Shown here piece by piece: positions 46,059-54,853 of a stretch of 64,000 nt of DNA (the first letter of the stretch is position 1; each line of letters starts with the position of its first letter). The translations under genes and the position numbers were made by a program. The notes under the pieces are model-generated. The model did no database searches, was not told the origin of the DNA, and saw only the letters and a program-made list of their open reading frames with translations. Source of the DNA: Streptomyces dysideae (GTDB taxonomy: Bacteria; Actinomycetota; Actinomycetes; Streptomycetales; Streptomycetaceae); NCBI RefSeq assembly GCF_001514305.1, contig NZ_KQ949090.1, positions 62,001-126,000 of the forward strand. The letters run 5' to 3'.

Positions 46059-47513
46059 TCAGTCCGTGCCGAACTCCATCGCGGCGCGGTCCAGCAGTTC
46101 GTCGTCCTCGGTGACCTCGCCGCGGGAGGCGATGGCCTCCGCGCCGCCCTCCGGCATCTCGGTCATGGTGCCGATCAGGCCGGTCGCGGCCGCCTGGGCG
46201 GCACCGATGGCGGGGCTGCCGGTGCCGAACAGGCCCAGGCCGGCGTACTGCTCCAGCTTGGCGCGCGAGTCGGCGATGTCGAGGTTGCGCATGGTGAGCT
46301 GGCCGATCCGGTCCACCGGGCCGAACGCGGAGTCCTCGGTGCGCTCCATGGACAGCTTGTCCGGGTGGTAGCTGAACGCCGGGCCCGTGGTGTCGAGGAT
46401 CGAGTAGTCCTCACCGCGCCGCAGCCGCAGGGTGACCTCGCCGGTGACCGCCGAGCCGACCCAGCGCTGCAGCGACTCCCGGATCATCAGGGCCTGCGGG
46501 TCCAGCCAGCGGCCCTCGTACATCAGCCGGCCCAGGCGCCGTCCCTCGGTGTGGTACTGGGCGAGGGTGTCCTCGTTGTGGATCGCGTTGATGAGGCGCT
46601 CGTACGCCGTGTGCAGCAGGGCCATGCCGGGCGCCTCGTAGATGCCGCGGCTCTTGGCCTCGATGATCCGGTTCTCGATCTGGTCCGACATGCCCAGGCC
46701 GTGCCGGCCGCCGATGGCGTTGGCCTCCATCACCAGATCGACGGCGGAGGCGAACTCCTTGCCGTTGACCGTCACGGGGCGGCCCTGGTCGAAACCGATC
46801 GTCACGTCCTCGGTGGCGATCTCGACCGACGGGTCCCAGAACCGCACGCCCATGATGGGCTCCACGGTCTCCACGCCGGTGTCCAGGTGCTCCAGGGTCT
46901 TGGCCTCGTGGGTGGCGCCCCAGATGTTGGCGTCGGTGGAGTATGCCTTCTCCGTGCTGTCGCGGTAGGGCAGGTTGTGGGCGAGCAGCCACTCCGACAT
47001 TTCCTTGCGGCCGCCGAGCTCGGTCACGAAGTCCGCGTCCAGCCAGGGCTTGTAGATCCGCAGGTGCGGGTTGGCGAGCAGGCCGTAGCGGTAGAACCGT
47101 TCGATGTCGTTGCCCTTGAAGGTCGAGCCGTCGCCCCAGATCTGGACATCGTCCTCGAGCATCGCCCGGACCAGGAGCGTGCCCGTGACGGCGCGGCCGA
47201 GCGGAGTGGTGTTGAAGTAGGCACGCCCGCCCGAACGGATGTGGAACGCGCCGCAGGTGAGCGCGGCCAGGCCCTCTTCGACCAGCGCCGCGCGGCAGTC
47301 GACCAGACGGGCGATCTCGGCACCGTAGGCCTTGGCGCGGCCGGGCACCGAGGCGATGTCGGGCTCGTCGTACTGGCCGATGTCGGCGGTGTAGGTGCAC
47401 GGCACGGCGCCCTTGTCGCGCATCCACGCGACCGCGACGGAGGTGTCGAGGCCGCCGGAGAAGGCGATGCCGACGCGCTCGCCGGCGGGGAGGGAGGTGA
47501 GGACCTTGGACAT
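46059..47513 (-). CDS. argG: Argininosuccinate synthase
   Basis: This 484-residue enzyme condenses citrulline and aspartate. The PP-loop is GIAFSGGLDTSVAVAWMRD near residue 15. The aspartate/citrulline region contains YSTDANIWGATHEAKTLEH. At ~484 residues it belongs to the longer ArgG subtype. The start MSKVLTSLP at 47513 was chosen because the alternative 5 codons upstream lies inside the palindromic operator. It lies downstream of the MMPL gene in the same direction but has its own operator. Confidence 0.95.
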   Translation of the reverse strand: MSKVLTSLPAGERVGIAFSGGLDTSVAVAWMRDKGAVPCTYTADIGQYDEPDIASVPGRAKAYGAEIARLVDCRAALVEEGLAALTCGAFHIRSGGRAYFNTTPLGRAVTGTLLVRAMLEDDVQIWGDGSTFKGNDIERFYRYGLLANPHLRIYKPWLDADFVTELGGRKEMSEWLLAHNLPYRDSTEKAYSTDANIWGATHEAKTLEHLDTGVETVEPIMGVRFWDPSVEIATEDVTIGFDQGRPVTVNGKEFASAVDLVMEANAIGGRHGLGMSDQIENRIIEAKSRGIYEAPGMALLHTAYERLINAIHNEDTLAQYHTEGRRLGRLMYEGRWLDPQALMIRESLQRWVGSAVTGEVTLRLRRGEDYSILDTTGPAFSYHPDKLSMERTEDSAFGPVDRIGQLTMRNLDIADSRAKLEQYAGLGLFGTGSPAIGAAQAAATGLIGTMTEMPEGGAEAIASRGEVTEDDELLDRAAMEFGTD

Positions 47514-47519
47514 AGGAAG

Positions 47520-47546
47520 ATTATGCATAATCGCGCATGATCATGC
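47520..47546. promoter_or_regulatory. Twin ARG-box-like palindromes upstream of argG
   Basis: Two perfect 12-bp palindromes, ATTATGCATAAT (47520-47531) and GCATGATCATGC (47535-47546), lie with centres 15 bp apart and end 7 bp from the argG start. Their AT-rich, TGCAT-containing sequences resemble Streptomyces ARG boxes bound by ArgR. Confidence 0.75.
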
Positions 47547-47588
47547 AAAGTCTCTGTGGTGGTGATTTCCGGCACGGCCGGTCCCCGC

Positions 47589-49736
47589 TCAGTCCGACGA
47601 CTGGCGGACCCTCTCCTCCGGCTGCCGCACCGCGGCCGCACCGCCGTCCTCCCTGGCCAGCCTGTGCGGCCACCACACCTTCGGACCCACGTCCAGGAAC
47701 AGCGCCGTGACCAGCACCGACCGCACGATGAAGGTGTCCAGGAGCACGCCCAGCGCGACCGCGAAGCCGATCTCGGCGAAGGCGACCATGGGAAGCGTGG
47801 CGAGGGCCGCGAAGGTGCCGGCCAGGACCAGGCCCGCGGAGGTGATCACCGCGCCGGTCGCCGCCAGACCCGTCACCACGCCGGGGCGGGTGCCCTGATG
47901 GGCGGCCTCCTCGCGGATGCGGGTCGTGAGGAAGATGTTGTAGTCGATGCCCAGGGCCACCAGGAAGACGAAGACGAAGAGCGGGAAGTCCGTCGTCTCG
48001 CCCGCGTAGTCGAAGAGGTACCGGAACGCGAGTGCGCTGATGCCCAGCGCCGCCGTGAACGACAGGATCACCGTGCCGATCAGGAGCAGCGGGGCGATCA
48101 GGGCGCGCAGCAGGACGCACAGGATCAGCATCACCACGACCAGCACCAACGGGATGATCAGTACGTTGTCGTGCGTGGTCGCCTCGTCCATGTCCAGCAG
48201 GGCCGCCGTACCGCCGCCGACCTGGGCGTCGGCGTCCGGCACCGCGTGCACGGCGTCGCGGACCCGCTCCACGGTCTGCTTCGCGGCCTCGCTGTCGGAG
48301 GGGTCGGTCATCGTGGCCTCGAAGAGGACCTTGCCCTCGAACGACGGTTTCGTGCCCGGTGGCAGGCCCAGCGACTCGGGGACGACGCCGCGGGTGTCGG
48401 CGACCGCCCGGCCCACCTGGTGGGCCTGCGCCTGGTTACTGATGACGACCAGGGGGTCGCCGCTGCCCGCCGGGAAGTAGCGTGCGGAGACCTCCTGGCC
48501 GGTGATCGAGTCCGGCTTGCCGGTGAAGGCGTCCGCGTTGTTGATGCCCTCGGCGCGCATCTGGATCAGGCCTAGGGAGCAGACCGCCAGGACCACCGCG
48601 GTGACGCCCCAGACCATGCGGGGGCGGCGGGCGATACGGCCGCCCATGCGGGCCCAGACGCCTGTGTCGGCCGGGTTCGGCGCGCCGAGACGCGGGATCA
48701 CCGGCCAGAAGATCCAGCGGCCGAAGATCACCAGCAGGGCCGGGAACAGGGTCATCATCGCCAGCAGGGCGACCGCCACGCCGATCGCTGCCACCGGGCC
48801 CAGACCGCGCGTCGAGTTCATCTCGGCCGCCAGCAGCACCAGCATGCTCAGCACGACGGTCGCGCCGGAGGCGATCACCGCCGGGCCCGCGCGGTGCAGG
48901 GCGAGGGCCATCGCCTCGTGCCGGTCCTCGTGTCGGCGGAGCTCTTCCCGGTAGCGGGCGACGAGGAGCAGGGCGTAGTCCGTCCCCGCGCCGAAGACGA
49001 GGACCGTCAGGATGCCCGCGCTCTGCCCGTTGACCGTCAGGCCCGCGTGTTCCGTCAGGAGGTAGATGAGCGCCTGGGCCGTGAACAGGGCGGCGACCAC
49101 GGAGAGCAGCGGGACCAGAAGGAGGGACGGGCTGCGGTACGTGAGCAGCAGCATCACGATCACGACGCCCATCGCGGCGATCAGCAGCGTCGAGTCGATG
49201 CCCTCGAAGGCCTCGGAGAAGTCCGCCGACGTGCCGCCGGGGCCGGTGATGTGCACGGCGAGCCCGGCGCCGCCCTCACCGACATCGTCCCGGATGGAGT
49301 CGACGGCGGGGGCGATGCGCTCCCAGCCCTTCTCGTCCATCGTGATCGGCACGTAGATCTGGGCCGCGCGCGGGTCGGTCTCCCGGTCGAACACCGGGCC
49401 CCGGGTCTCCGCGCCGCGAATCCCATGATCGGTGAGTTGTTTGAGCTGTCCCACGTCCTCGGTGATCGTCGCCCGGTCCTGTGCCGTCAGGCCGCTCTCC
49501 CGGGCATACACGACGATCGCGGGGATCTGCTCCGGCCTGAAGTCCTCGGAGAGCTCCAGGACCTGGGTCGACTCGGCGGAGCCGGGCAGCCAGGACGCCG
49601 CGTCGTTGTCCTGGGCATCGGTCAGCTTGGAGGCGAAGGGCGCCATCAAGAACAGCACCACCAGCCACAGCGCCAGCACCAGCCACTTGGCACGCCGCCC
49701 GCAGACGAGGTGTCCAATGCCTCGGTTCTCGCTCAT
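47589..49736 (-). CDS. MMPL family (RND superfamily) membrane transporter
   Basis: This 715-residue protein has about 12 membrane helices in two halves. A large extracellular loop follows helix 1 (residues ~40-160), and a second loop sits after helix 7 (~370-500). The typical MMPL/SSD block GAGTDYALLLVARYREEL near residue 250 has its counterpart ALGIDYNIFLTTRIREEA near 600. Substrates in this family range from lipids to drugs and cannot be predicted here. Start MSENRGIGHL (49736) was preferred, although the frame is open 23 codons further. It is divergent from rpe. Confidence 0.9.
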   Translation of the reverse strand: MSENRGIGHLVCGRRAKWLVLALWLVVLFLMAPFASKLTDAQDNDAASWLPGSAESTQVLELSEDFRPEQIPAIVVYARESGLTAQDRATITEDVGQLKQLTDHGIRGAETRGPVFDRETDPRAAQIYVPITMDEKGWERIAPAVDSIRDDVGEGGAGLAVHITGPGGTSADFSEAFEGIDSTLLIAAMGVVIVMLLLTYRSPSLLLVPLLSVVAALFTAQALIYLLTEHAGLTVNGQSAGILTVLVFGAGTDYALLLVARYREELRRHEDRHEAMALALHRAGPAVIASGATVVLSMLVLLAAEMNSTRGLGPVAAIGVAVALLAMMTLFPALLVIFGRWIFWPVIPRLGAPNPADTGVWARMGGRIARRPRMVWGVTAVVLAVCSLGLIQMRAEGINNADAFTGKPDSITGQEVSARYFPAGSGDPLVVISNQAQAHQVGRAVADTRGVVPESLGLPPGTKPSFEGKVLFEATMTDPSDSEAAKQTVERVRDAVHAVPDADAQVGGGTAALLDMDEATTHDNVLIIPLVLVVVMLILCVLLRALIAPLLLIGTVILSFTAALGISALAFRYLFDYAGETTDFPLFVFVFLVALGIDYNIFLTTRIREEAAHQGTRPGVVTGLAATGAVITSAGLVLAGTFAALATLPMVAFAEIGFAVALGVLLDTFIVRSVLVTALFLDVGPKVWWPHRLAREDGGAAAVRQPEERVRQSSD

Positions 49737-49869
49737 GGCCACCCCGCAGGCGTACGTCGAGCCCGTAGGCCGCCCAGCATGGCACGCGAGCCGCCGTCGC
49801 AACATCCGATGAACGGCTTAGGTCTGGACCGGCGCGAACATTCGTGCCCGGGCATGGCAGGCTTGGGTC

Positions 49870-50556
49870 ATGGCCGCGCAGATCAACCCCAGCATCCTGT
49901 CCGCCGATTTCGCCCGCCTCGCGGACGAGGCGAAGGCGGTTGACGGAGCCGACTGGCTCCACGTCGACGTCATGGACAACCATTTCGTCCCGAACCTCAC
50001 GCTCGGTGTGCCGGTCGTAGAGTCTCTGGCCCGTGCGACGGACACTCCGCTGGACTGCCACCTGATGATCGAGGCCCCCGATCGGTGGGCGCCCCAGTAC
50101 GTGGAAGCGGGTGCCTCCTCCGTCACCTTCCATGTCGAGGCGGCCGCCGCACCCGTGCGGCTGGCCCGGGAGATCCGGGCCAAGGGTGCCCGCGCCTCCA
50201 TGGCGCTCAAGCCCGCGACGCCCATCGAGCCGTACGAGGATCTGCTCCCCGAGCTCGACATGCTGCTGATCATGACGGTCGAACCGGGCTTCGGCGGCCA
50301 GGCGTTCCTCGACATCATGCTCCCCAAGATCCGCCGCACCCGCGAGTTGATCAGCAAGCACGGCCTCGAGCTGTGGCTCCAGGTGGACGGCGGCGTCTCC
50401 GCGTCGACGATCGAGCGGTGCGCGGAGGCGGGCGCGGACGTCTTCGTCGCCGGTTCGGCGGTGTACGGGGCGGATGACCCCGCCGAGGCGGTGCGTGCCC
50501 TGCGCGCACAGGCCGAGGCGGTGACCGAGCATGCCTCCTGGGCATGCGACCACTGA
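49870..50556 (+). CDS. rpe: Ribulose-phosphate 3-epimerase
   Basis: This 228-residue TIM-barrel enzyme of the pentose phosphate pathway has PSILSADFARLADEAK, HVDVMDNHFVPNLTLG with the metal-binding His/Asp, DCHLMIEAP, and the phosphate-binding VEPGFGGQAF. It is full length. The SorC-type regulator gene begins 79 bp after its stop. Confidence 0.97.
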   Translation: MAAQINPSILSADFARLADEAKAVDGADWLHVDVMDNHFVPNLTLGVPVVESLARATDTPLDCHLMIEAPDRWAPQYVEAGASSVTFHVEAAAAPVRLAREIRAKGARASMALKPATPIEPYEDLLPELDMLLIMTVEPGFGGQAFLDIMLPKIRRTRELISKHGLELWLQVDGGVSASTIERCAEAGADVFVAGSAVYGADDPAEAVRALRAQAEAVTEHASWACDH

Positions 50557-50635
50557 GCCAAGGGAACGTGAACGGCGCCCACTGAGGGCGGATCAAGTGC
50601 GCCGGATCTGCAAGGATGAACGGCGAATCCAGAGT

Positions 50636-51679
50636 GTGAACAGTAGTGAGGAGATCGCCGTGTCGGGTATGTCGGCGGGCCGGTCAGCCATGCGGATGGG
50701 ACCCGCTGAGCTGGTGCAGGCGGCGGCCATGGCCCGCCGCTTCTACCTCGAGGGCAAGTCCAAGATCCAGATCGCGGAGGAGTTCGGCGTCAGCCGCTTC
50801 AAAGTGGCCCGGGTCCTGGAGACCGCCCTCGAACGGGATCTCGTACGGATCGAGATCCGGGTGCCGGCCGAGCTGGACGCGGAGCGCTCGGACGCGCTGC
50901 GCGCCCGGTACGGCCTGAGGCACGCTGTCGTGGTCGAGTCCCCGGCCGATGCCGAGGAGTCGCCCGATCCGGAGAACCTGGGGGAAGTGGCCGCCGACCT
51001 GCTCGGCGAGCTGGTCAACGAGGGGGATGTCCTGGGCCTGGCCTGGGGCCGTTCCACCATCCACATGGCCGCGGCGCTCGACCGGCTGCCGCCGTGCACG
51101 GTGGTGCAGCTGACGGGTGTCTACGACGCCGGGACCGCCGAGCGCGGTTCGGTGGAGGCGGTGCGGCGCGCCGCCCAGGTGTCGGGCGGCGACGCCCACC
51201 CCATCTACGCGCCGATGCTGCTGCCGGACGCGGCCACCGCGGCCGCGCTGCGCAACCAGACCGGGATCGCCCGGGCCTTCGAGTACTTCGACAAGGTCAC
51301 GGTCGCCTGTGTCTCCATCGGCTCCTGGGAGCCGGGCATCTCGACGGTGCACGACATGCTCAGCGACGAGGAGCGGGCGCACTACGCCTCGCTCGGTGTC
51401 GCCGCCGAGATGTCCGCGCACCTCTTCGACACCGAGGGGCGCCGGGTCGGGCGGGACCTGGGGGAGCGCTGCATCACGGTCAAGGCCGACCAGCTCCGCC
51501 GTATCCCCGAGGTCGTCGCGATCGCCGGCGGGCAGCGCAAGGCGGCCGCGATCGACGCGGTGCTGCGGTCCGGGCTCGTCACCAGCCTGGTGACGGACAC
51601 GTCGGCGGCGGACGTACTGATGACCGCCGGCCCCACGCCGAGGCCCGCACTCAACCGGGCCGACCCGGACGGTCCCTGA
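50636..51679 (+). CDS. SorC/DeoR-type sugar-binding transcriptional regulator
   Basis: This 347-residue protein has an N-terminal helix-turn-helix (FYLEGKSKIQIAEEFGVSRF, about residues 40-65) and a C-terminal SorC-type sugar-phosphate-binding domain. That domain contains LGLAWGRSTIHMAAAL and VSIGSWEPGIST. It probably controls sugar metabolism genes in response to a phosphorylated sugar, and rpe next door is a plausible target. GTG 50636 was chosen from memory of genus homologues. GTG 50660, preceded by GAGGAG, is an alternative. Confidence 0.88.
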   Translation: MNSSEEIAVSGMSAGRSAMRMGPAELVQAAAMARRFYLEGKSKIQIAEEFGVSRFKVARVLETALERDLVRIEIRVPAELDAERSDALRARYGLRHAVVVESPADAEESPDPENLGEVAADLLGELVNEGDVLGLAWGRSTIHMAAALDRLPPCTVVQLTGVYDAGTAERGSVEAVRRAAQVSGGDAHPIYAPMLLPDAATAAALRNQTGIARAFEYFDKVTVACVSIGSWEPGISTVHDMLSDEERAHYASLGVAAEMSAHLFDTEGRRVGRDLGERCITVKADQLRRIPEVVAIAGGQRKAAAIDAVLRSGLVTSLVTDTSAADVLMTAGPTPRPALNRADPDGP

Positions 51680-51755
51680 CGGAGCGTGTCAGGACGCCGG
51701 GCTCCCGCGATCGGGGGCCCGGCGCATTGTCATCGGACGGGGATGGCGAGATCGA

Positions 51756-51790
51756 CTACACCGATGATCACCCGCTACACCGGTGATCAC
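51756..51790. repeat. Tandem 16-nt direct repeat upstream of the barstar gene
   Basis: CTACACCGATGATCAC (51756-51771) and CTACACCGGTGATCAC (51775-51790) differ at one base and repeat with a 19-bp period. The unit includes TGATCA, a small palindrome. It lies 27 bp before the barstar start and could be an operator. Confidence 0.6.
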
Positions 51791-51816
51791 TACGAATCCT
51801 TCAGGGCGGTACTGAG

Positions 51817-52122
51817 ATGGCGGAGCTCGTGGTCACCCTCGACCTCGGCGGAGTCACGGACAAGGCCGGCCTGATGGACCGCTGCGCCCGTGCGCTCGGC
51901 CTGCCGGACTGGTTCGGCCGTAACTGGGACGCGCTCGCCGACTCCCTGTCCGACCCCGGCGGCTGGCCCGAGGGCGCTGCCGAGCAGGGGCTGCTGGTCG
52001 TCGTACGGGGGTGGCAGCCGTACGCGAAGGCGCGGCCGCAGGAGTGGGAGGTGGCGCGGGACGTGTTCACCGACGCGGCGACCCGCGAGCCCGCGCTCAC
52101 CGTGGCGCTCGCCCTCGGCTGA
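51817..52122 (+). CDS. Barstar-like ribonuclease inhibitor
   Basis: This 101-residue protein matches the barstar fold: VVTLDLGGVTDKAGLMDRCA, then the signature LGLPDWFGRNWDALADSLSD near residues 27-46, which in barstar lies near the barnase-binding face. Barstar inhibits barnase-type secreted ribonucleases. No barnase gene is adjacent, so it is an orphan immunity-type gene. The start is ATG with a weak ribosome-binding site. Confidence 0.88.
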   Translation: MAELVVTLDLGGVTDKAGLMDRCARALGLPDWFGRNWDALADSLSDPGGWPEGAAEQGLLVVVRGWQPYAKARPQEWEVARDVFTDAATREPALTVALALG

Positions 52123-52145
52123 GGCGGTCCGCGCGGCCCTGACGG

Positions 52146-52785
52146 ATGGTGTATCAGATTCCGCCCGAACCGGCGCACTTCGTGGATCGTGAGGAAGCGC
52201 AGGCCCGGGTGCTGCGGCTGGTCGCGGAGCGGCACGGGACACCGTCGGGCGGACGGAGAGCTACCCGGACGGCGTCCTGGGCGACCTGCTGCGCTCCCTC
52301 GGCGCGGACTGGATCGCCCCGGTGTTCGGGGAACGGACGCGGCAGTACCGGTCGCTGACCTGCGGCAAGCGACTCGTGACCGTCGTCGACAACGCCCGCT
52401 GCGGCGCCGAGGTCGAGCCCCTGCTGCCCGCCTCCGGCGCGAGCCTGGTGATCGTCACCAGCCACGGTCCGCTGTACGACCTTCAGGCCGGGGCGGTCGT
52501 CGAACTCCCCCTGGACCCGCTGGCCGAGGCGGACGCGCTGGAACTGCTGGAGCGGGTGACGTCCGACGCGCGGCTCGCCGCCGAGCCGGACGTGACCCGC
52601 GAGCTGCCGGCTGTGCCGCCATCCGGGACGGACGCTGCCCCGGCTGGTGGGCAGGCTCACGGCCGAGCTGCACGAGAAGGGCATGCCGATGGTGGAGCGG
52701 GTCTGGGACGCGGCCTACCGGGGCCTGAGCGACGCCGCCGCCCGGCTCTACCAGCTGCTCGGTGCGTCCCCTGAGCGAGTGGCTC
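52146..52785 (+). pseudogene. Decayed NB-ARC/TPR-type regulator
   Basis: Conserved NB-ARC pieces occur in order but in three frames. They are QIPPEPAHFVDREEAQARVL (52149-52210), then KRLVTVVDNARCGAEVEPLL, SLVIVTS and VELPLDPLAEADALELLERV (52365-52560), and VWDAAYRGLSDAAARLYQLL (52706-52765). The P-loop is missing. The whole is frameshifted and truncated, and it resembles the AfsR/SARP-associated ATPase domain. A similar remnant lies at 8093-8700. Confidence 0.65.
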
Positions 52786-53121
52786 GTCGCGCTGCACACC
52801 CCGCGCCTGACCCTGGCGGAACAGCGCACCGCCCGGGTCCTCGACCAGCGCCGCCACACCTGCGTCCGTTTCCAGGAGGCCGCCGACGCGGCCCTCGTCA
52901 CTCGCAGCACGGGCCCGGACGTCCAGCGCGCCTACAGCCTCGTCCTCCCGGAGGGCCCGGCGGAGCCCGCCACCGCGGCGCACGCGCTGATGGAGTCACT
53001 CCGCAGACACGCGTCCTCCCTCGACGAACTCGACGCGTGCAGAAGGGAGTTCATCGAGTCGGCGCGGGCCGCGCTGTCCGACGCCGAACGCGGGGAGACG
53101 CGCGGCGATCCGGCGAGGTGA
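52762..53121 (+). CDS. Hypothetical protein, possibly a truncated gene
   Basis: This 119-codon frame begins with GTG inside the NB-ARC remnant and reads RPLSEWLVALHTPRLTLAEQ, then LDACRREFIESARAALSDAE near the end. Amino acid use (Leu, Ala, Arg, Glu) and third-base GC are in the coding range, and it is helical. I do not recognise a family. It could be the C-terminal part of the same decayed regulator or an independent small gene that lost its 5' end. Confidence 0.4.
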   Translation: MRPLSEWLVALHTPRLTLAEQRTARVLDQRRHTCVRFQEAADAALVTRSTGPDVQRAYSLVLPEGPAEPATAAHALMESLRRHASSLDELDACRREFIESARAALSDAERGETRGDPAR

Positions 53122-53250
53122 CATCCGTGCCCCGGGCACCGCGACCGCCCGTCGCGTGGGACCCGGTTTGGTTCCTGGAGGATCCGACCATGACGGGACG
53201 GGCCGCCTGGACGATCCGCCCGGGCATCGCATTCCGGCCGACATGGGACA

Positions 53251-53301
53251 ATGAAGTACGTGCTCTTCCCCCTGGCTGACCTGTCCGGGGGCCACCTCTG
53301 A
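53251..53301 (+). CDS. Short leader ORF upstream of guaB1
   Basis: A 16-residue frame (MKYVLFPLADLSGGHL) ends 21 bp before the guaB1 start. It carries no His or Trp cluster, so it is not a classical attenuation peptide. It may be part of the guaB1 leader, and translation is unproven. Confidence 0.3.
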   Translation: MKYVLFPLADLSGGHL

Positions 53302-53321
53302 ACGACTGGGATGTGCAGCAC

Positions 53322-54764
53322 GTGCGTTTCCTCAACGACATCCAGCCCGCGTACGACCTGACGTACGACGACGTCTTCATGGTCCCGAGCCGCAGCGCGG
53401 TCGGCTCGCGGCAGGGCGTGGACCTCAGCTCCCCGGACGGCACGGGCACCACGATTCCGCTCGTCGTCGCCAACATGACCGCCGTCGCCGGCCGCCGGAT
53501 GGCCGAGACCATGGCGCGTCGCGGCGGCCTCGTGGTCATCCCGCAGGACATCCCGATCGACGTCGTCACCGAGGTCGTCTCCTGGGTGAAGAGCCGCCAT
53601 CTCGTCCTCGACACCCCGATCGTGCTGGCCCCGCACCAGACCGTCGCCGACGCGCTGGCCCTGCTGTCGAAGCGGGCGCACAACGCCGGTGTCGTCGTCG
53701 ACGAGGACCACCGGCCGATCGGTGTGGTCACCGACGCGGACCTGTCCGGCGTGGACCGCTTCACCCAGCTCGAAGTGGTCATGTCCAAGGACCTGCTGCT
53801 GCTCGACGCGGACATAGACCCGCGCGAGGCCTTCAACACCCTCGACCACCACAACCGGCGCTACGCCCCGGCCGTCGACAAGGACGGCCGCCTCGCCGGC
53901 ATCCTGACCCGCAAGGGCGCCCTGCGCGCCACGTTGTACACGCCGGCCGTCGACGCCCACGGCAAGCTGCGCATCGCCGCGGCGGTAGGTATCAACGGCG
54001 ACGTCGGGGGCAAGGCCAAGCAGCTGCTCGACGCGGGCGTGGACACGCTCGTCATCGACACGGCGCACGGCCACCAGGAGTCGATGCTCGGCGCGGTCAA
54101 GGTCGTGCGCGCGCTCGACCCGCAGGTCCCGATCGTCGCGGGCAACATCGTCGCCGCGGAGGGGGTCCGGGATCTGATCGAGGCCGGCGCCGACATCATC
54201 AAGGTCGGTGTCGGACCGGGTGCGATGTGCACGACCCGCATGATGACCGGCGTGGGGCGGCCGCAGTTCTCGGCGGTGCTGGAGTGTGCCGCCGAGGCGA
54301 AGAAGTACGGCAAGCACGTCTGGGCCGACGGTGGTGTCCGGCACCCGCGTGACGTCGCCATGGCGCTGGCGGCCGGTGCGTCCAACGTGATGATCGGGTC
54401 GTGGTTCTCGGGGACGTACGAGTCGCCGGGCGACCTCCAGCAGGACGCCGACGGGCGCCTCTACAAGGAGTCGTTCGGCATGGCGTCCGCGCGTGCCGTG
54501 CGCAACCGTACGTCGGAGGAGTCCGCGTACGACCGGGCCCGCAAGGCGCTGTTCGAGGAGGGCATCTCCACGTCCCGCATGTTCCTGGACCCGGTCCGTC
54601 CGGGCGTCGAGGACCTGATCGACTCGATCATCGCGGGCGTCCGCTCCTCCTGCACGTACGCCGGCGCGGGCTCCCTGGAGGAGTTCGCCGAGAAGTCGGT
54701 CGTCGGCATCCAGAGCGCGGCGGGCTACGCCGAGGGCAAGCCGCTGCACGCCAGCTGGAGCTGA
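53322..54764 (+). CDS. guaB1: GuaB1 family IMP dehydrogenase-related protein (probable GMP reductase)
   Basis: This 480-residue TIM-barrel protein starts MRFLNDIQPAYDLTYDDVFM. Two CBS domains (about residues 95-215) hold KSRHLVLDTPIVLAPHQTVA and LLLLDADIDPREAFNTLDHH. The catalytic loop GVGPGAMCTTRMMTGVGRPQ (near residue 300) carries the Cys that forms the XMP* intermediate or reacts with GMP. Actinobacterial GuaB1 proteins have been reported as GMP reductases rather than true IMP dehydrogenases. GTG 53322 was chosen, and an in-frame GTG lies at 53313. Confidence 0.92.
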   Translation: MRFLNDIQPAYDLTYDDVFMVPSRSAVGSRQGVDLSSPDGTGTTIPLVVANMTAVAGRRMAETMARRGGLVVIPQDIPIDVVTEVVSWVKSRHLVLDTPIVLAPHQTVADALALLSKRAHNAGVVVDEDHRPIGVVTDADLSGVDRFTQLEVVMSKDLLLLDADIDPREAFNTLDHHNRRYAPAVDKDGRLAGILTRKGALRATLYTPAVDAHGKLRIAAAVGINGDVGGKAKQLLDAGVDTLVIDTAHGHQESMLGAVKVVRALDPQVPIVAGNIVAAEGVRDLIEAGADIIKVGVGPGAMCTTRMMTGVGRPQFSAVLECAAEAKKYGKHVWADGGVRHPRDVAMALAAGASNVMIGSWFSGTYESPGDLQQDADGRLYKESFGMASARAVRNRTSEESAYDRARKALFEEGISTSRMFLDPVRPGVEDLIDSIIAGVRSSCTYAGAGSLEEFAEKSVVGIQSAAGYAEGKPLHASWS

Positions 54765-54853
54765 CGCGTCAGCTCCCTTTCGTACGGCCCCTGTTGACCC
54801 GCTGCCGGGAAATTCGGGGGCCGTTCGCGTGCGCGGGTTCTACCGTCGGCCAC

